A DNA stretch of 13,789 nucleotides from Leptolyngbya sp. SIO4C1 (GTDB taxonomy: Bacteria > Cyanobacteriota > Cyanobacteriia > Phormidesmidales > Phormidesmidaceae), in assembly GCA_010671975.1 (NCBI GenBank), contig JAAHIA010000084.1, forward strand, positions 1-13,789, read 5' to 3'. The first letter of the stretch is position 1. The number at the start of each line of letters is the position of its first letter. The translations under genes were made by a program, and so were the position numbers. A model generated the notes under the pieces. That model made no database searches. It was given only the letters and a program-made list of their open reading frames with translations, and was not told the DNA's origin. This document shows, piece by piece, positions 1-6,470 of the stretch.

Positions 1-2
1 GA

Positions 3-36
3 GGGACTGGGGTTCAGCGGTGTGCTCTTCCGATCT
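3..36 (+). other. Illumina read-2 adapter remnant (technical, not genomic)
   Basis: Read without gaps against the standard Illumina multiplexing read-2 adapter, these 34 bases agree at 30 positions. The last 17 bases (GTGTGCTCTTCCGATCT) are a perfect match and end exactly where the ligated insert would begin. This is untrimmed adapter at the end of an assembled contig. The antiporter reading frame runs open through it, so automated start calling at the GTG at 22 would add false residues (MLFRS) to the protein. The match is seen in the sequence; the adapter is recalled from common sequencing practice. Confidence 0.93.
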
Positions 37-936
37 GAAGCGATGATGGGAGCGCTGTTCCTTGGCGGCAGCACCTCGCTACCCGGCATCATTACCTCGG
101 TTACTGCAGCTTGGAACGGCTATCCTGAGCTGGCTATCAGCAACGCGGTTGGCGGCATTGCGGCCCAGACTGTTTTTTTGGCTGTGGCCGATATCTGCTA
201 TCGGCGCGCCAATCTCGAACATGCGGCGGCCTCGATTGCCAACTTGATTCAAGGAACGCTGCTGACGACGCTGCTGCTCATCCCAATCTTGGCCTATGCC
301 GGCCCAGATATTAGCTTTTGGGGCGTTCATCCAGCGACGCCGGTGCTGTTTTTCGCCTACTGCTTTGGCCTGCGTATGGTTTCGACCGTGCAGTCGAGAC
401 CGATGTGGGAACCGCGCAAGACAAAAGACACGACGTTCGATCAGCCCGAGCAGGATCTGTCTCAGACTTCGCTGACCAAACTCTGGAGCCAGTTTGCTAT
501 CTATGCGCTGATTGTGGCCGTCTGTGGCTACTTGATCGGCCAGTCAGGCATTGCGATCGCCAGCCAAACCAGTCTTTCAGAATCCCTTGTCGGCACCCTG
601 CTAACGGCTGTGTCAACCTCGCTGCCGGAGCTGGTCACTACCATTGCCGCTGTTCGCAACGGTGCGCTGATGTTAGCCGTCGGCGGCATTATTGGCGGCA
701 ACTGCTTTGATCTTTTGTTTATGGCCTTTGCAGATGTGGCCTATCGCCCCGGATCTATCTACAGCGCCATCAGCGCTCAGCAGCTGTTTTCGATTGCCCT
801 AACCGCTCTGATGACGGGGGTGCTCATTCTAGGTTTGCTCAGACGGCAGCAGTACGGCTTTGCTAATATCGGATTTGAAAGCGTCCTGATTTTAGGACTT
901 TATCTCTCAGGGGTGGTCATCCTCTTTTTGGGCTAG
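37..936 (+). CDS. Sodium/calcium exchanger-family (CaCA) antiporter, 5'-partial
   Basis: Integral membrane cation antiporter of the CaCA superfamily, which exchanges Ca2+ (or another cation) for Na+ or H+ across the cytoplasmic membrane. Both alpha repeats are visible. The first has G-S-T-S-L-P-G followed by a segment ending in A-V-A-D, right at the start of the genuine sequence. The second has S-T-S-L-P-E-L and then G-G-N-C-F-D with A-F-A-D. The two halves are joined by a charged loop (RPMWEPRKTKD and on), and each half has several hydrophobic helices. The gene is truncated: the first helix and true start are missing because adapter replaces the sequence left of base 37. The frame is open to base 1. 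In-frame ATGs at 43 and 46 lie inside the first alpha repeat and are unlikely starts. The family is clear; the transported ion is not. Confidence 0.87.
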   Translation, partial: EAMMGALFLGGSTSLPGIITSVTAAWNGYPELAISNAVGGIAAQTVFLAVADICYRRANLEHAAASIANLIQGTLLTTLLLIPILAYAGPDISFWGVHPATPVLFFAYCFGLRMVSTVQSRPMWEPRKTKDTTFDQPEQDLSQTSLTKLWSQFAIYALIVAVCGYLIGQSGIAIASQTSLSESLVGTLLTAVSTSLPELVTTIAAVRNGALMLAVGGIIGGNCFDLLFMAFADVAYRPGSIYSAISAQQLFSIALTALMTGVLILGLLRRQQYGFANIGFESVLILGLYLSGVVILFLG

Positions 937-1021
937 TCGCCGGCCGCTCTCAGGGTCACCGTGCCGACCTATTTTTTACTCAGCATAAGAAAATTGCTTG
1001 GCGCTGGCCTAGCCTCGACTA

Positions 1022-1047
1022 GCGGCTGTGCCACCTCGTGCAGCCGC
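1022..1047 (+). terminator. GC-rich stem-loop after the antiporter gene
   Basis: A perfect 7-bp stem (GCGGCTG with CAGCCGC) encloses a 12-nt loop. There is no downstream T-tract, so it lacks the second part of an intrinsic terminator. It may contribute to 3'-end formation or stability of the antiporter transcript, or be fortuitous. Confidence 0.22.
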
Positions 1048-1132
1048 ACAGTCAACTACGCTACGGTTTCATAGTGGCTGGGGCAAGACTCTTAAAAATT
1101 AACAATCCTCTCTAGGACAGATGAGGAACTGT

Positions 1133-1138
1133 TATAGT
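1133..1138 (+). promoter_or_regulatory. Possible -10 element (TATAGT) for the amidase gene
   Basis: TATAGT is close to the sigma-70 consensus TATAAT and sits about 105 bases upstream of the ATG at 1244. No good TTGACA-like box is found 16-18 bases upstream, so this is only a candidate. Confidence 0.22.
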
Positions 1139-1243
1139 TTGCGCCTGAATGGGCAACCTGTCTCCGAAAAACTACCTGTATAGAGGTTTGCTCACCCAGC
1201 ACCCTTCGCGCTACTCACCTACACACGGTTCCCTTCTTAGGAT

Positions 1244-2971
1244 ATGCAAGCTTTACGCCGACTCACTACCCTCACTGCCCTCACTGCCGCTGCCTGGTTT
1301 GGTCAAGCTGCGATCGCGCCTGCCGCTCAGTTTGACCAGCGCTCGATTCCGGCTGACCGCGTCGTTGCCGTGGCTGAGCCGGTTGACAATGGCCGCTTTT
1401 ACAATCTGCTGATCATTGAGCAAATCAGCAACGTCCGTCAGTGCTGGGAAGAGCAGGGCAGCTCGCCCACGGTTGTCAATCCGCTGCTGCTAAGCTTTAA
1501 CTTTACCGGCATCTGCGGCCGCAGCTCTGACAGCAATGGCTACTCAGTGCGCGTGGGCGGAGAAGATACGCGCTATCGCTTGCAGGTGGTGCAGCGGCAG
1601 GATGCGCTAGTGCTGATTGCCTCTCCCAGCCCGCTGCAGCGAAATTTACCTAGCTTTGAGATTGGTCGCACCAGTGGCCTAGCCGATGGCTTTTTAAAGA
1701 TTGAGCTGAATCCCGGCTGGCAAATGGCGCGACGGGTCTACAACGGTCAGCCGCTGGGCCATATTTACTTAGCTAACGAACAGTCGCTTGATGCTATTGT
1801 GGCCGCCGCTGGTGGCTCGCCGCCGCCTAGACCAGCCCCGCTGACCCCGGCTCAGCCGGAGCGCCCCTCGGTTTTGCCGGCACCGCCTAGCTCAGGCCGG
1901 CCGCTGCCGGCGCCCGGAGCCGACAGCGAGCAGGGCGACTTTAAGGTCGTGGTTTCTGGTAGCTCTGAGATTATTCGCCGTCGGGTGCAGGCCGTCGAGC
2001 CCAGCGCGTTTCGCGCCACGGTCAACGGAGAATCGGTGATCCAGGCCGGCCGGTTTCGCGAGCGCAGTCGAGCCCAGGAGCTGCAGCAGCGGCTCGCTCG
2101 CGCCGATCTACCCGCGCGCATCGTCGAAGGTAGCGGCCTGGCCCCGGCACCGCCGCCTAGCAGTCCGGCTCCCAGCGGCGAGCTCTACTACCAGGTCGTT
2201 GTGCCGGGCAGCTCCGATATTATCCGAGCCCGAGTCAATGCGGTGGAGCCGGGCGCGTTTCGCACCACGGTCAACGGAGAGTCGGTGATCCAGGCCGGCC
2301 GGTTTCGCGAGCGCGACCGGGCTGAGTCACTGCAGCGGCGGCTGTCACGCGAAGGGCTGACGGCTCAAATTATTCAGGGGCGCGGCGCGATCGCTACCCC
2401 AGCCCCTCGTCCTGCCCCGCAGGGCCGCATCGTGGTGATGATCGATCCGGGGCACGGCGGCCGCGACCCCGGTGCGGTGGGCATTGGTGGCCTGCGCGAA
2501 AAAGACATTAACATTTGGGTGGCTCAGCGCGTGCAGCAGCGACTGGCCGAGCAGGGCATTCAAGCCCTAATGACCCGCTCAGACGATCGCGAGCTAGATC
2601 TGCAGCCCCGCGTCAATATCGCCGAGCGAGCCAATGCCACGCTGTTTGTTAGCATTCACGCCAATGCCATTAGCCTAAATCGACCTGACGTCAACGGGCT
2701 AGAAACCTATTACTATTCCTCCGGCGTGAACCTGGCTAGAGCCATTCACAATAGCGTATTGCGCAATACCGACATGCGCGATCGCGGCGTGCGGCGTGCG
2801 CGCTTCTACGTGCTGCGCAATACTTCAATGCCCGCTGTGCTAGTAGAAACCGGCTTTGTCACCGGCCGCGAAGATGCGGCTCGCTTCCGTAACCTAGCCG
2901 AGCGACAGGACATCGCTGACGGCATTGCCGACGGCATTCTCAGCTACTTGCGGCAGACCTCCCAGCTCTGA
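1244..2971 (+). CDS. N-acetylmuramoyl-L-alanine amidase with DUF3747 and two SPOR-like domains
   Basis: Exported peptidoglycan hydrolase that cuts the amide bond between N-acetylmuramic acid and the stem peptide. Residues 1 to about 28 look like a signal peptide (two Arg, a hydrophobic stretch, A-X-A). About 29-185 matches my recall of the cyanobacterial DUF3747 domain (L-L-I-I-E-Q-I-S, F-T-G-I-C-G-R-S, L-G-H-I-Y-L). After a Pro-rich linker come two SPOR-like repeats (about 233-297 and 315-379), the type that binds denuded glycan at division sites. The C-terminus from about 397 is amidase_3, with zinc ligands H404 (DPGHGG), E419 (LREKD) and H472 (SIHAN) and catalytic E535 (VETGF). All key residues are present, so it should be active. 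The ATG at 1244 follows a modest AGGA and gives a good signal peptide. It probably acts in septal splitting or cell-cell junction remodelling; that role is inferred. Confidence 0.93.
   Translation: MQALRRLTTLTALTAAAWFGQAAIAPAAQFDQRSIPADRVVAVAEPVDNGRFYNLLIIEQISNVRQCWEEQGSSPTVVNPLLLSFNFTGICGRSSDSNGYSVRVGGEDTRYRLQVVQRQDALVLIASPSPLQRNLPSFEIGRTSGLADGFLKIELNPGWQMARRVYNGQPLGHIYLANEQSLDAIVAAAGGSPPPRPAPLTPAQPERPSVLPAPPSSGRPLPAPGADSEQGDFKVVVSGSSEIIRRRVQAVEPSAFRATVNGESVIQAGRFRERSRAQELQQRLARADLPARIVEGSGLAPAPPPSSPAPSGELYYQVVVPGSSDIIRARVNAVEPGAFRTTVNGESVIQAGRFRERDRAESLQRRLSREGLTAQIIQGRGAIATPAPRPAPQGRIVVMIDPGHGGRDPGAVGIGGLREKDINIWVAQRVQQRLAEQGIQALMTRSDDRELDLQPRVNIAERANATLFVSIHANAISLNRPDVNGLETYYYSSGVNLARAIHNSVLRNTDMRDRGVRRARFYVLRNTSMPAVLVETGFVTGREDAARFRNLAERQDIADGIADGILSYLRQTSQL
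2018..2065 (+). repeat. Copy 1 of a near-identical 48-bp intragenic direct repeat
   Basis: This segment encodes the core of the first SPOR-like domain (T-V-N-G-E-S-V-I-Q-A-G-R-F-R-E-R). It differs from copy 2 at 2267-2314 by a single base (GAA versus GAG, synonymous). The copies are 249 bases (83 codons) apart. Confidence 0.9.
2267..2314 (+). repeat. Copy 2 of the 48-bp intragenic direct repeat
   Basis: Second SPOR-like core, 47 of 48 bases identical to 2018-2065. The flanking parts of the two domains differ more, which suggests recent gene conversion or strong constraint limited to this core. Confidence 0.9.
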
Positions 2972-3032
2972 GCAAATCTGTAATGAAGTTTAAAGCACGG
3001 TTCTCTGCAGCAGGTCGCGCTAAAGTGGGCTA

Positions 3033-3072
3033 AGTTCGAAATAACTGAACTATTGTCTGAATTGCGAATTGC
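3033..3072 (+). promoter_or_regulatory. Possible operator/promoter region of the flavodoxin-like gene
   Basis: Within the 125-base gap before the gene there is a short inverted repeat, AGTTC (3033-3037) with GAACT (3047-3051), followed by a direct doublet GAATTGC GAATTGC (3059-3072). Symmetry of this size next to a redox gene could be a regulator site, but it is short enough to arise by chance. Confidence 0.2.
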
Positions 3073-3096
3073 ACAGGTCTGCTTAAAGGAGTTGCT

Positions 3097-3693
3097 ATGC
3101 CAACCGTTGCCGTCGTTTACTTTTCTGGGCAAGGTCATACCAAAGCCATGGCCGAAGCCGTGGTCGAAGGTGCCGCGGCGGTATCTGCTACCGCCGCCCA
3201 CAGTTTGAGAATCACCGGCGACCAGATTGTAGACGGTCGCTGGCAAGATGAAGAGATGATGGCTCAGATTACCGCCGCCGATGCGATTGTCTTTGGCACA
3301 CCAACCTACATGGGCGGCGTTGCTGGTCAGTATAAATGCTTTATTGATGCTGCTAGCGAAGTGTGGTTCCAGTTCGGCTGGAAAAATAAAATTGCTGGCG
3401 GCTTCACGCACTCAAGCTCACCCAGCGGCGATAAGCAGAGCACGCTGCTCTACCTAGCCGTCAATGCCTATCAGCACAGCATGATCTGGGTTGGCCCAGC
3501 CGAGATGCCCAGCCAGTATGTCGGTAAAGACGATGCGGTCAACCGGCTAGGCGCGTTCATGGGGGTGATGGGTCAAAGCGACCTCGACATGAGCGGCGGT
3601 GATATTGAAGTCCACGCTGGCGATCTAAAAACCGCTCGGCTTTACGGGCAGCGAATTGCAGAAGCGACTCAGCGCTGGCTGAAGGGAGCCTAG
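3097..3693 (+). CDS. Flavodoxin-family (WrbA-like) FMN-binding protein
   Basis: Small cytoplasmic flavoprotein, probably an NAD(P)H:quinone oxidoreductase or related FMN reductase that carries out two-electron reductions under redox stress. The N-terminal beta strand leads into an FMN phosphate-binding loop (S-G-Q-G-H-T-K, about residues 10-16). The WrbA/flavodoxin signature G-T-P-T-Y-M-G-G is at 67-74, and H-S-S-S-P-S-G-D (about 105-112) resembles the third flavin-contact loop. At 198 residues it is of normal length for the WrbA group. The ATG is preceded by a strong Shine-Dalgarno (AAAGGAG) at good spacing. It overlaps the convergent phosphatase gene by four bases. It could equally be called NAD(P)H-dependent oxidoreductase; the physiological substrate cannot be read from sequence. 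Confidence 0.88.
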   Translation: MPTVAVVYFSGQGHTKAMAEAVVEGAAAVSATAAHSLRITGDQIVDGRWQDEEMMAQITAADAIVFGTPTYMGGVAGQYKCFIDAASEVWFQFGWKNKIAGGFTHSSSPSGDKQSTLLYLAVNAYQHSMIWVGPAEMPSQYVGKDDAVNRLGAFMGVMGQSDLDMSGGDIEVHAGDLKTARLYGQRIAEATQRWLKGA

Positions 3694-4307
3694 CAGCGAT
3701 AGGTAGTGCAGCCCCAGTGGCGACTGCGGGGCAGCCGAGGGCCGCGCCAGCCGAGTCGTCGCAGCTCTTTAGCAATTAGCCGGTTGATACCGCCGTGCGC
3801 GACTAGCACAACCGGGCCAGCGCAGTCAGCTTTGGCAGTCAGCAGCTCAGCCACTGCTCGAGCGCGCTGACGCGCTAGATTCAGCGATTCGCACCCCGGG
3901 CTATAGCCTAAGCGCCAAAGCAAAACGGCCAGTGCGGTCCAAGTCAGGGCAGAGCACCGCAGCGGCAGCGGCAGCGGCAAATGAACGGGAAACTCAATTT
4001 CGCGAAAGCGTTCATCGACGATGGGCGGCACCGGCGGCTGCAGCAGTTTGGTCGTATGCAGCGCACGGGGACGATGGCTGGAAAAGACTAGGTTGGCTCG
4101 ATGCATCGTCTGTGCGACCGAGCGCGGCGGTAGAGCCTGCCGTCGAATCTTAGCGGCTTCATAGCGTTTAACAAAGGCGCAAAACTCTTGCCCGGTAATC
4201 CGCGTGCGCAGAGACACCGTCGGCGGACCGTGACGAATCAGCGTAATCGAGGCCGTAGATTGGGTGATCATTTCGCGTCCGTCTCGTATTAGCGTATAAC
4301 TTGGCAC
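3690..4307 (-). CDS. Histidine phosphatase superfamily protein (phosphoglycerate mutase-like)
   Basis: Cytoplasmic phosphatase or mutase of branch 1 of the histidine phosphatase superfamily, acting through a phosphohistidine intermediate. The catalytic R-H-G is at residues 25-27 (L-I-R-H-G-P-P). The S-S-H-R-P-R-A-L element (about 76-83) supplies the phosphate-binding Arg. R-E-I-E-F (about 102-106) holds the acidic residue, and V-A-H-G-G (169-173) gives the second His. Residues 110-117 are a Pro/Leu run encoded by a short GCAGCG-type repeat. At 205 residues it is typical of small members. The GTG at 4307 is possible, but the ATG at 4271 starts 12 residues before the RHG motif and leaves a more normal 54-base gap to the divergent bioB. 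Its stop overlaps the end of the flavodoxin-like gene. The substrate is unknown; sugar phosphate, cobalamin-precursor and protein-histidine phosphatases all share this fold. Confidence 0.85.
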   Translation of the reverse strand: MPSYTLIRDGREMITQSTASITLIRHGPPTVSLRTRITGQEFCAFVKRYEAAKIRRQALPPRSVAQTMHRANLVFSSHRPRALHTTKLLQPPVPPIVDERFREIEFPVHLPLPLPLRCSALTWTALAVLLWRLGYSPGCESLNLARQRARAVAELLTAKADCAGPVVLVAHGGINRLIAKELRRLGWRGPRLPRSRHWGCTTYRC

Positions 4308-4325
4308 GTCCTAGGCAAAGACTCT

Positions 4326-5336
4326 ATGATCCAAGCGGCAATTTCTTCTACTGACTGGTCTCAGCTCGCTGAGCAAGCGCTAGCAGGTGACTGTTTAACT
4401 CGGCCAGCGGCGCGCGCAGTGCTGCAGGCACCCGACGTGGCGCTGCTAGCGCAGGTTGCAGCTGCCTATCGAGTGCGGTATCACCATTGGGGCAATCGAG
4501 TGCGGCTGCATTTTTTACTGAATGCTCAGAGTGGCCTATGCCCTGAAGACTGCCACTATTGTTCCCAATCTAAGATCTCGAGTGCGGAGATTGACAAGTA
4601 TCCGCTGCTGTCGCAGGAGAAAATCTTGAGCGCGGCTGAGCGCGCCCATCAGCTCAAGGCCGGTACGTTCTGCATGGCTATCTCGGGCCGCTCACCGACC
4701 GAATCGACTTTCACGCAGATTTTAGCGGCGGTCAAAGCGGTTAAAGCTAAATATCCGATGCGCGTCTGCACCACGCTCGGGCTGCTAGACCAGCAGCAGG
4801 CCCAGCGGCTCAAAGCTGCCGGCGTCGATCGGATTAACCACAATTTGAATACGGCCGAGGCGTATCACGCTGAAATCTGTACCACTCACGGCTATCAGGA
4901 CCGCTTAGCGACGGTCAAAGCGGTCCAGGCTGCTGGGCTCACCACCTGCTCAGGCGGTATTTTAGGCATGGGCGAATCGGACGATGACATCATCGATCTG
5001 GCCCTTTCGCTGCGATCGCTAAGCGTCACCAGCGTACCGATTAACTTTTTGATTCCGATTCCGGGGACGCCGCTGGCGCAGCAGGCAGCCCTGACGCCGC
5101 AGCGCTGCCTGCGAATTCTCTGCCTGTTTCGATTTTTGCTGCCGTCGCAGGAAATCCGCATCGCCGGCGGTCGCGAAGTGCAGCTGCGATCGCTCCAGCC
5201 GCTCGGCCTGTACGTGGCCAACTCCATCTTCGTTGGTGACTACCTGACCACGCCGGGACAGGCGGCGCAGAAAGACTATGAGATGATTCGCGATGCGGGG
5301 TTTGAGCTAGAAACTTCAGATCGCCTGATAGAGTAG
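4326..5336 (+). CDS. bioB: Biotin synthase (radical SAM)
   Basis: Catalyses the last step of biotin synthesis, inserting sulfur into dethiobiotin using S-adenosylmethionine and two iron-sulfur clusters. The radical-SAM [4Fe-4S] motif C-P-E-D-C-H-Y-C has Cys at 72, 76 and 79. The ligands of the auxiliary [2Fe-2S] cluster are all present by alignment to the E. coli enzyme: C116 (F-C-M-A), C148 (V-C-T-T-L-G), C208 (T-C-S-G-G-I-L-G-M-G-E) and R283 (A-G-G-R-E). The C-terminal A-N-S-I-F-V-G-D-Y-L-T-T is also diagnostic. Its length of 336 is normal and the protein looks active. It is divergent from the histidine phosphatase gene with a very short gap, so its promoter must overlap the 5' part of that gene. 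No other biotin gene adjoins it, which is common in cyanobacteria. Confidence 0.97.
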   Translation: MIQAAISSTDWSQLAEQALAGDCLTRPAARAVLQAPDVALLAQVAAAYRVRYHHWGNRVRLHFLLNAQSGLCPEDCHYCSQSKISSAEIDKYPLLSQEKILSAAERAHQLKAGTFCMAISGRSPTESTFTQILAAVKAVKAKYPMRVCTTLGLLDQQQAQRLKAAGVDRINHNLNTAEAYHAEICTTHGYQDRLATVKAVQAAGLTTCSGGILGMGESDDDIIDLALSLRSLSVTSVPINFLIPIPGTPLAQQAALTPQRCLRILCLFRFLLPSQEIRIAGGREVQLRSLQPLGLYVANSIFVGDYLTTPGQAAQKDYEMIRDAGFELETSDRLIE

Positions 5337-5344
5337 CCTAACCG

Positions 5345-5390
5345 GGTAGCCTGATAGCATCAAAGCGCTGAGCTGAGGCAGCTGGCTACC
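5345..5390 (+). terminator. Nested stem-loop after bioB
   Basis: An outer stem of GGTAGCC (5345-5351) and GGCTACC (5384-5390), perfect over 7 bp, flanks an inner AGCTG/CAGCT hairpin (5371-5383, 3-nt loop) that abuts its right arm. It starts nine bases after the bioB stop. It lacks a T-run, so it is a 3'-end or stability element candidate rather than a classical intrinsic terminator. Confidence 0.35.
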
Positions 5391-5396
5391 AGTGAC

Positions 5397-5469
5397 TTCC
5401 GCAGTTTCGCTCACGCCAGCATCAAAACTTAATGAAATATCGGTTAAAACATAGCCGAAGTCTGCGGAA
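5397..5469. repeat. Long-loop inverted repeat, TTCCGCAG / CTGCGGAA
   Basis: TTCCGCAG at 5397-5404 is perfectly complementary to CTGCGGAA at 5462-5469, with a 57-base AT-richer interior. It may close a structured RNA or be a remnant of a small mobile repeat. I cannot assign a function. Confidence 0.4.
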
Positions 5470-5556
5470 ATTTGGTTGGCCACCTTGATGTTCTCTAAAA
5501 TGAAAGAGGCATACTGAAAGCATTACGGGCCGCTGCCGGCTCGAGGCGCTCGGATA

Positions 5557-5618
5557 AAGCAGCTCGGACCCAGTAGCTCGGAAGCAGCTCGGACCCAGTA
5601 GCTCAAACACAGTAGCTC
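5557..5618. repeat. Short tandem repeat, 25-base period
   Basis: Bases 5557-5579 are repeated exactly at 5582-5604 (23 identical bases, period 25). The terminal element CAGTAGCTC occurs a third time at 5610-5618, and a looser CAGGTAGCTT follows at 5631-5640. It resembles the short tandemly repeated sequences common in cyanobacterial intergenic DNA and has no visible coding role. Confidence 0.85.
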
Positions 5619-5715
5619 AGACAAAATTGTCAGGTAGCTTAGGCAATGCTGTCTTTTATCTCTACTCACAGCCGACTGGCTGACTGTCGTTGATCAAAGG
5701 TTCAAAGTAGCGCGG

Positions 5716-6465
5716 ATGGGTCGTCGTATTTTCATAGGTGACGTTCACGGACATTACGATAGCCTGATGCATCTGATTGAGGCGGTGAGTCTAGAAGCGG
5801 ACGATCGACTCTTTTTTGTCGGCGACCTGATCGATCGGGGGCCGCAAAGCTATCAGGTGGTGGAGTTTATCCGCAGCCATCAGTATCCCTGCGTGCTGGG
5901 CAACCACGAGCAGCTGCTGGTAGAGGCCTTTCCCAAGGGCGAAGCCCATATGCCCAGCTTTCAAGGCTGGCTCTACAGCGGCGGTCAGGCCACGCTAGCT
6001 AGCTATCGCAATATCGACGTCCTGTTTGAGCATATTCACTGGATTAAGACGCTGCCGTTTTATCTAGATCTCGGCGACATTTGGCTTGTGCACGCAGGCG
6101 TCCATCCGCGTCGCTCGCTGCAGCAGCAAACGGCCCACGAGTTCTGCTGGATTCGCGACCTCTTCCACAGCCACGATCGTCCCTATTTTGCAGACAAAAT
6201 GATTGTGACTGGCCACACTATTACCTTTACGCTGCCAGGCATTCAGCCCGGACAGCTGGCGCAGGGACCCGGCTGGCTAGATATCGATACCGGGGCCTAT
6301 CACCCTAAAAGCGGCTGGCTCAGTGCCGTGGATTTAGACAGCAATGTGGTCTATCAGGCCAATACTTTTCAAAACTTGCTTCGAGTTCAGGCTCTGCAGG
6401 ATGCCACTTCCATTGTTGAGCAGCGCAGCCTACGACAGAAGTTTAGCTATGCGATGAGATCTTAA
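5716..6465 (+). CDS. PPP-family metallophosphoesterase (serine/threonine phosphatase or ApaH-like)
   Basis: Cytoplasmic calcineurin-like phosphoesterase with a two-metal active site. The full PPP signature is present: G-D-V-H-G-H (8-13), G-D-L-I-D-R-G (36-42), L-G-N-H-E (61-65), V-H-A-G-V (125-129) and T-G-H-T (165-168). Metal ligands D9, H11, D37, N63, H126 and H167 are therefore all in place. This signature is shared by bacterial protein Ser/Thr phosphatases of the PrpA/PrpB type and symmetric diadenosine tetraphosphatases, and sequence alone does not separate them here. At 249 residues, the length fits either. The ATG at 5716 sits four residues before the first motif strand, as usual. It converges on the HTTM-like gene with only five bases between the stops. 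I expect catalytic activity but leave the substrate open. Confidence 0.88.
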   Translation: MGRRIFIGDVHGHYDSLMHLIEAVSLEADDRLFFVGDLIDRGPQSYQVVEFIRSHQYPCVLGNHEQLLVEAFPKGEAHMPSFQGWLYSGGQATLASYRNIDVLFEHIHWIKTLPFYLDLGDIWLVHAGVHPRRSLQQQTAHEFCWIRDLFHSHDRPYFADKMIVTGHTITFTLPGIQPGQLAQGPGWLDIDTGAYHPKSGWLSAVDLDSNVVYQANTFQNLLRVQALQDATSIVEQRSLRQKFSYAMRS

Positions 6466-6470
6466 AACCG

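Larger units (their letters stand above)
937..1243. other. Intergenic region upstream of the amidase gene
   Basis: This stretch of 307 bases has no credible gene. It holds a GC-rich inverted repeat (1022-1028 with 1041-1047, GCGGCTG / CAGCCGC, 12-nt loop) about 85 bases past the antiporter stop. No T-run follows, so it is at best a weak terminator candidate. Further right, 1090-1140 is relatively AT-rich and includes a -10-like TATAGT at 1133-1138, without a convincing -35 box. The amidase promoter probably lies here. Confidence 0.4.
5337..5715. other. Repeat-bearing intergenic region between bioB and the metallophosphatase
   Basis: This 379-base stretch has no convincing gene. It carries two inverted repeats just after bioB (5345-5390 and 5397-5469) and a 25-base-period tandem repeat at 5557-5618. 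A small perfect CAGCC/GGCTG hairpin with a 4-nt loop lies around 5669. A -35-like TTGATG (5485-5490) with a CATACT (5510-5515) could be a promoter, but the 19-base spacer is poor. The region could hold the bioB 3' end, the phosphatase promoter and possibly a small RNA. Confidence 0.45.

Noticed and set aside
22..24. GTG start for the antiporter
   Set aside because: The codon lies inside adapter sequence, so it cannot be the biological start.
1852..2121. Minus-strand 89-residue open frame inside the amidase gene
   Set aside because: It is antisense to the first SPOR-like domain and linker, and is explained by GC-rich third positions of the real gene.
2944..3411. Minus-strand 155-residue open frame across the amidase end and flavodoxin gene
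   Set aside because: It is antisense to a clear flavodoxin-family CDS and has no recognisable domain.
5422..5610. Minus-strand 62-residue open frame in the bioB/phosphatase gap
   Set aside because: Its sequence is low-quality, it overlaps the tandem repeat, and it shows no domain pattern or clear ribosome binding site.
5557..5618. CRISPR array
   Set aside because: The unit repeats only twice in full with a 2-base gap and no spacers; it is a plain tandem repeat.
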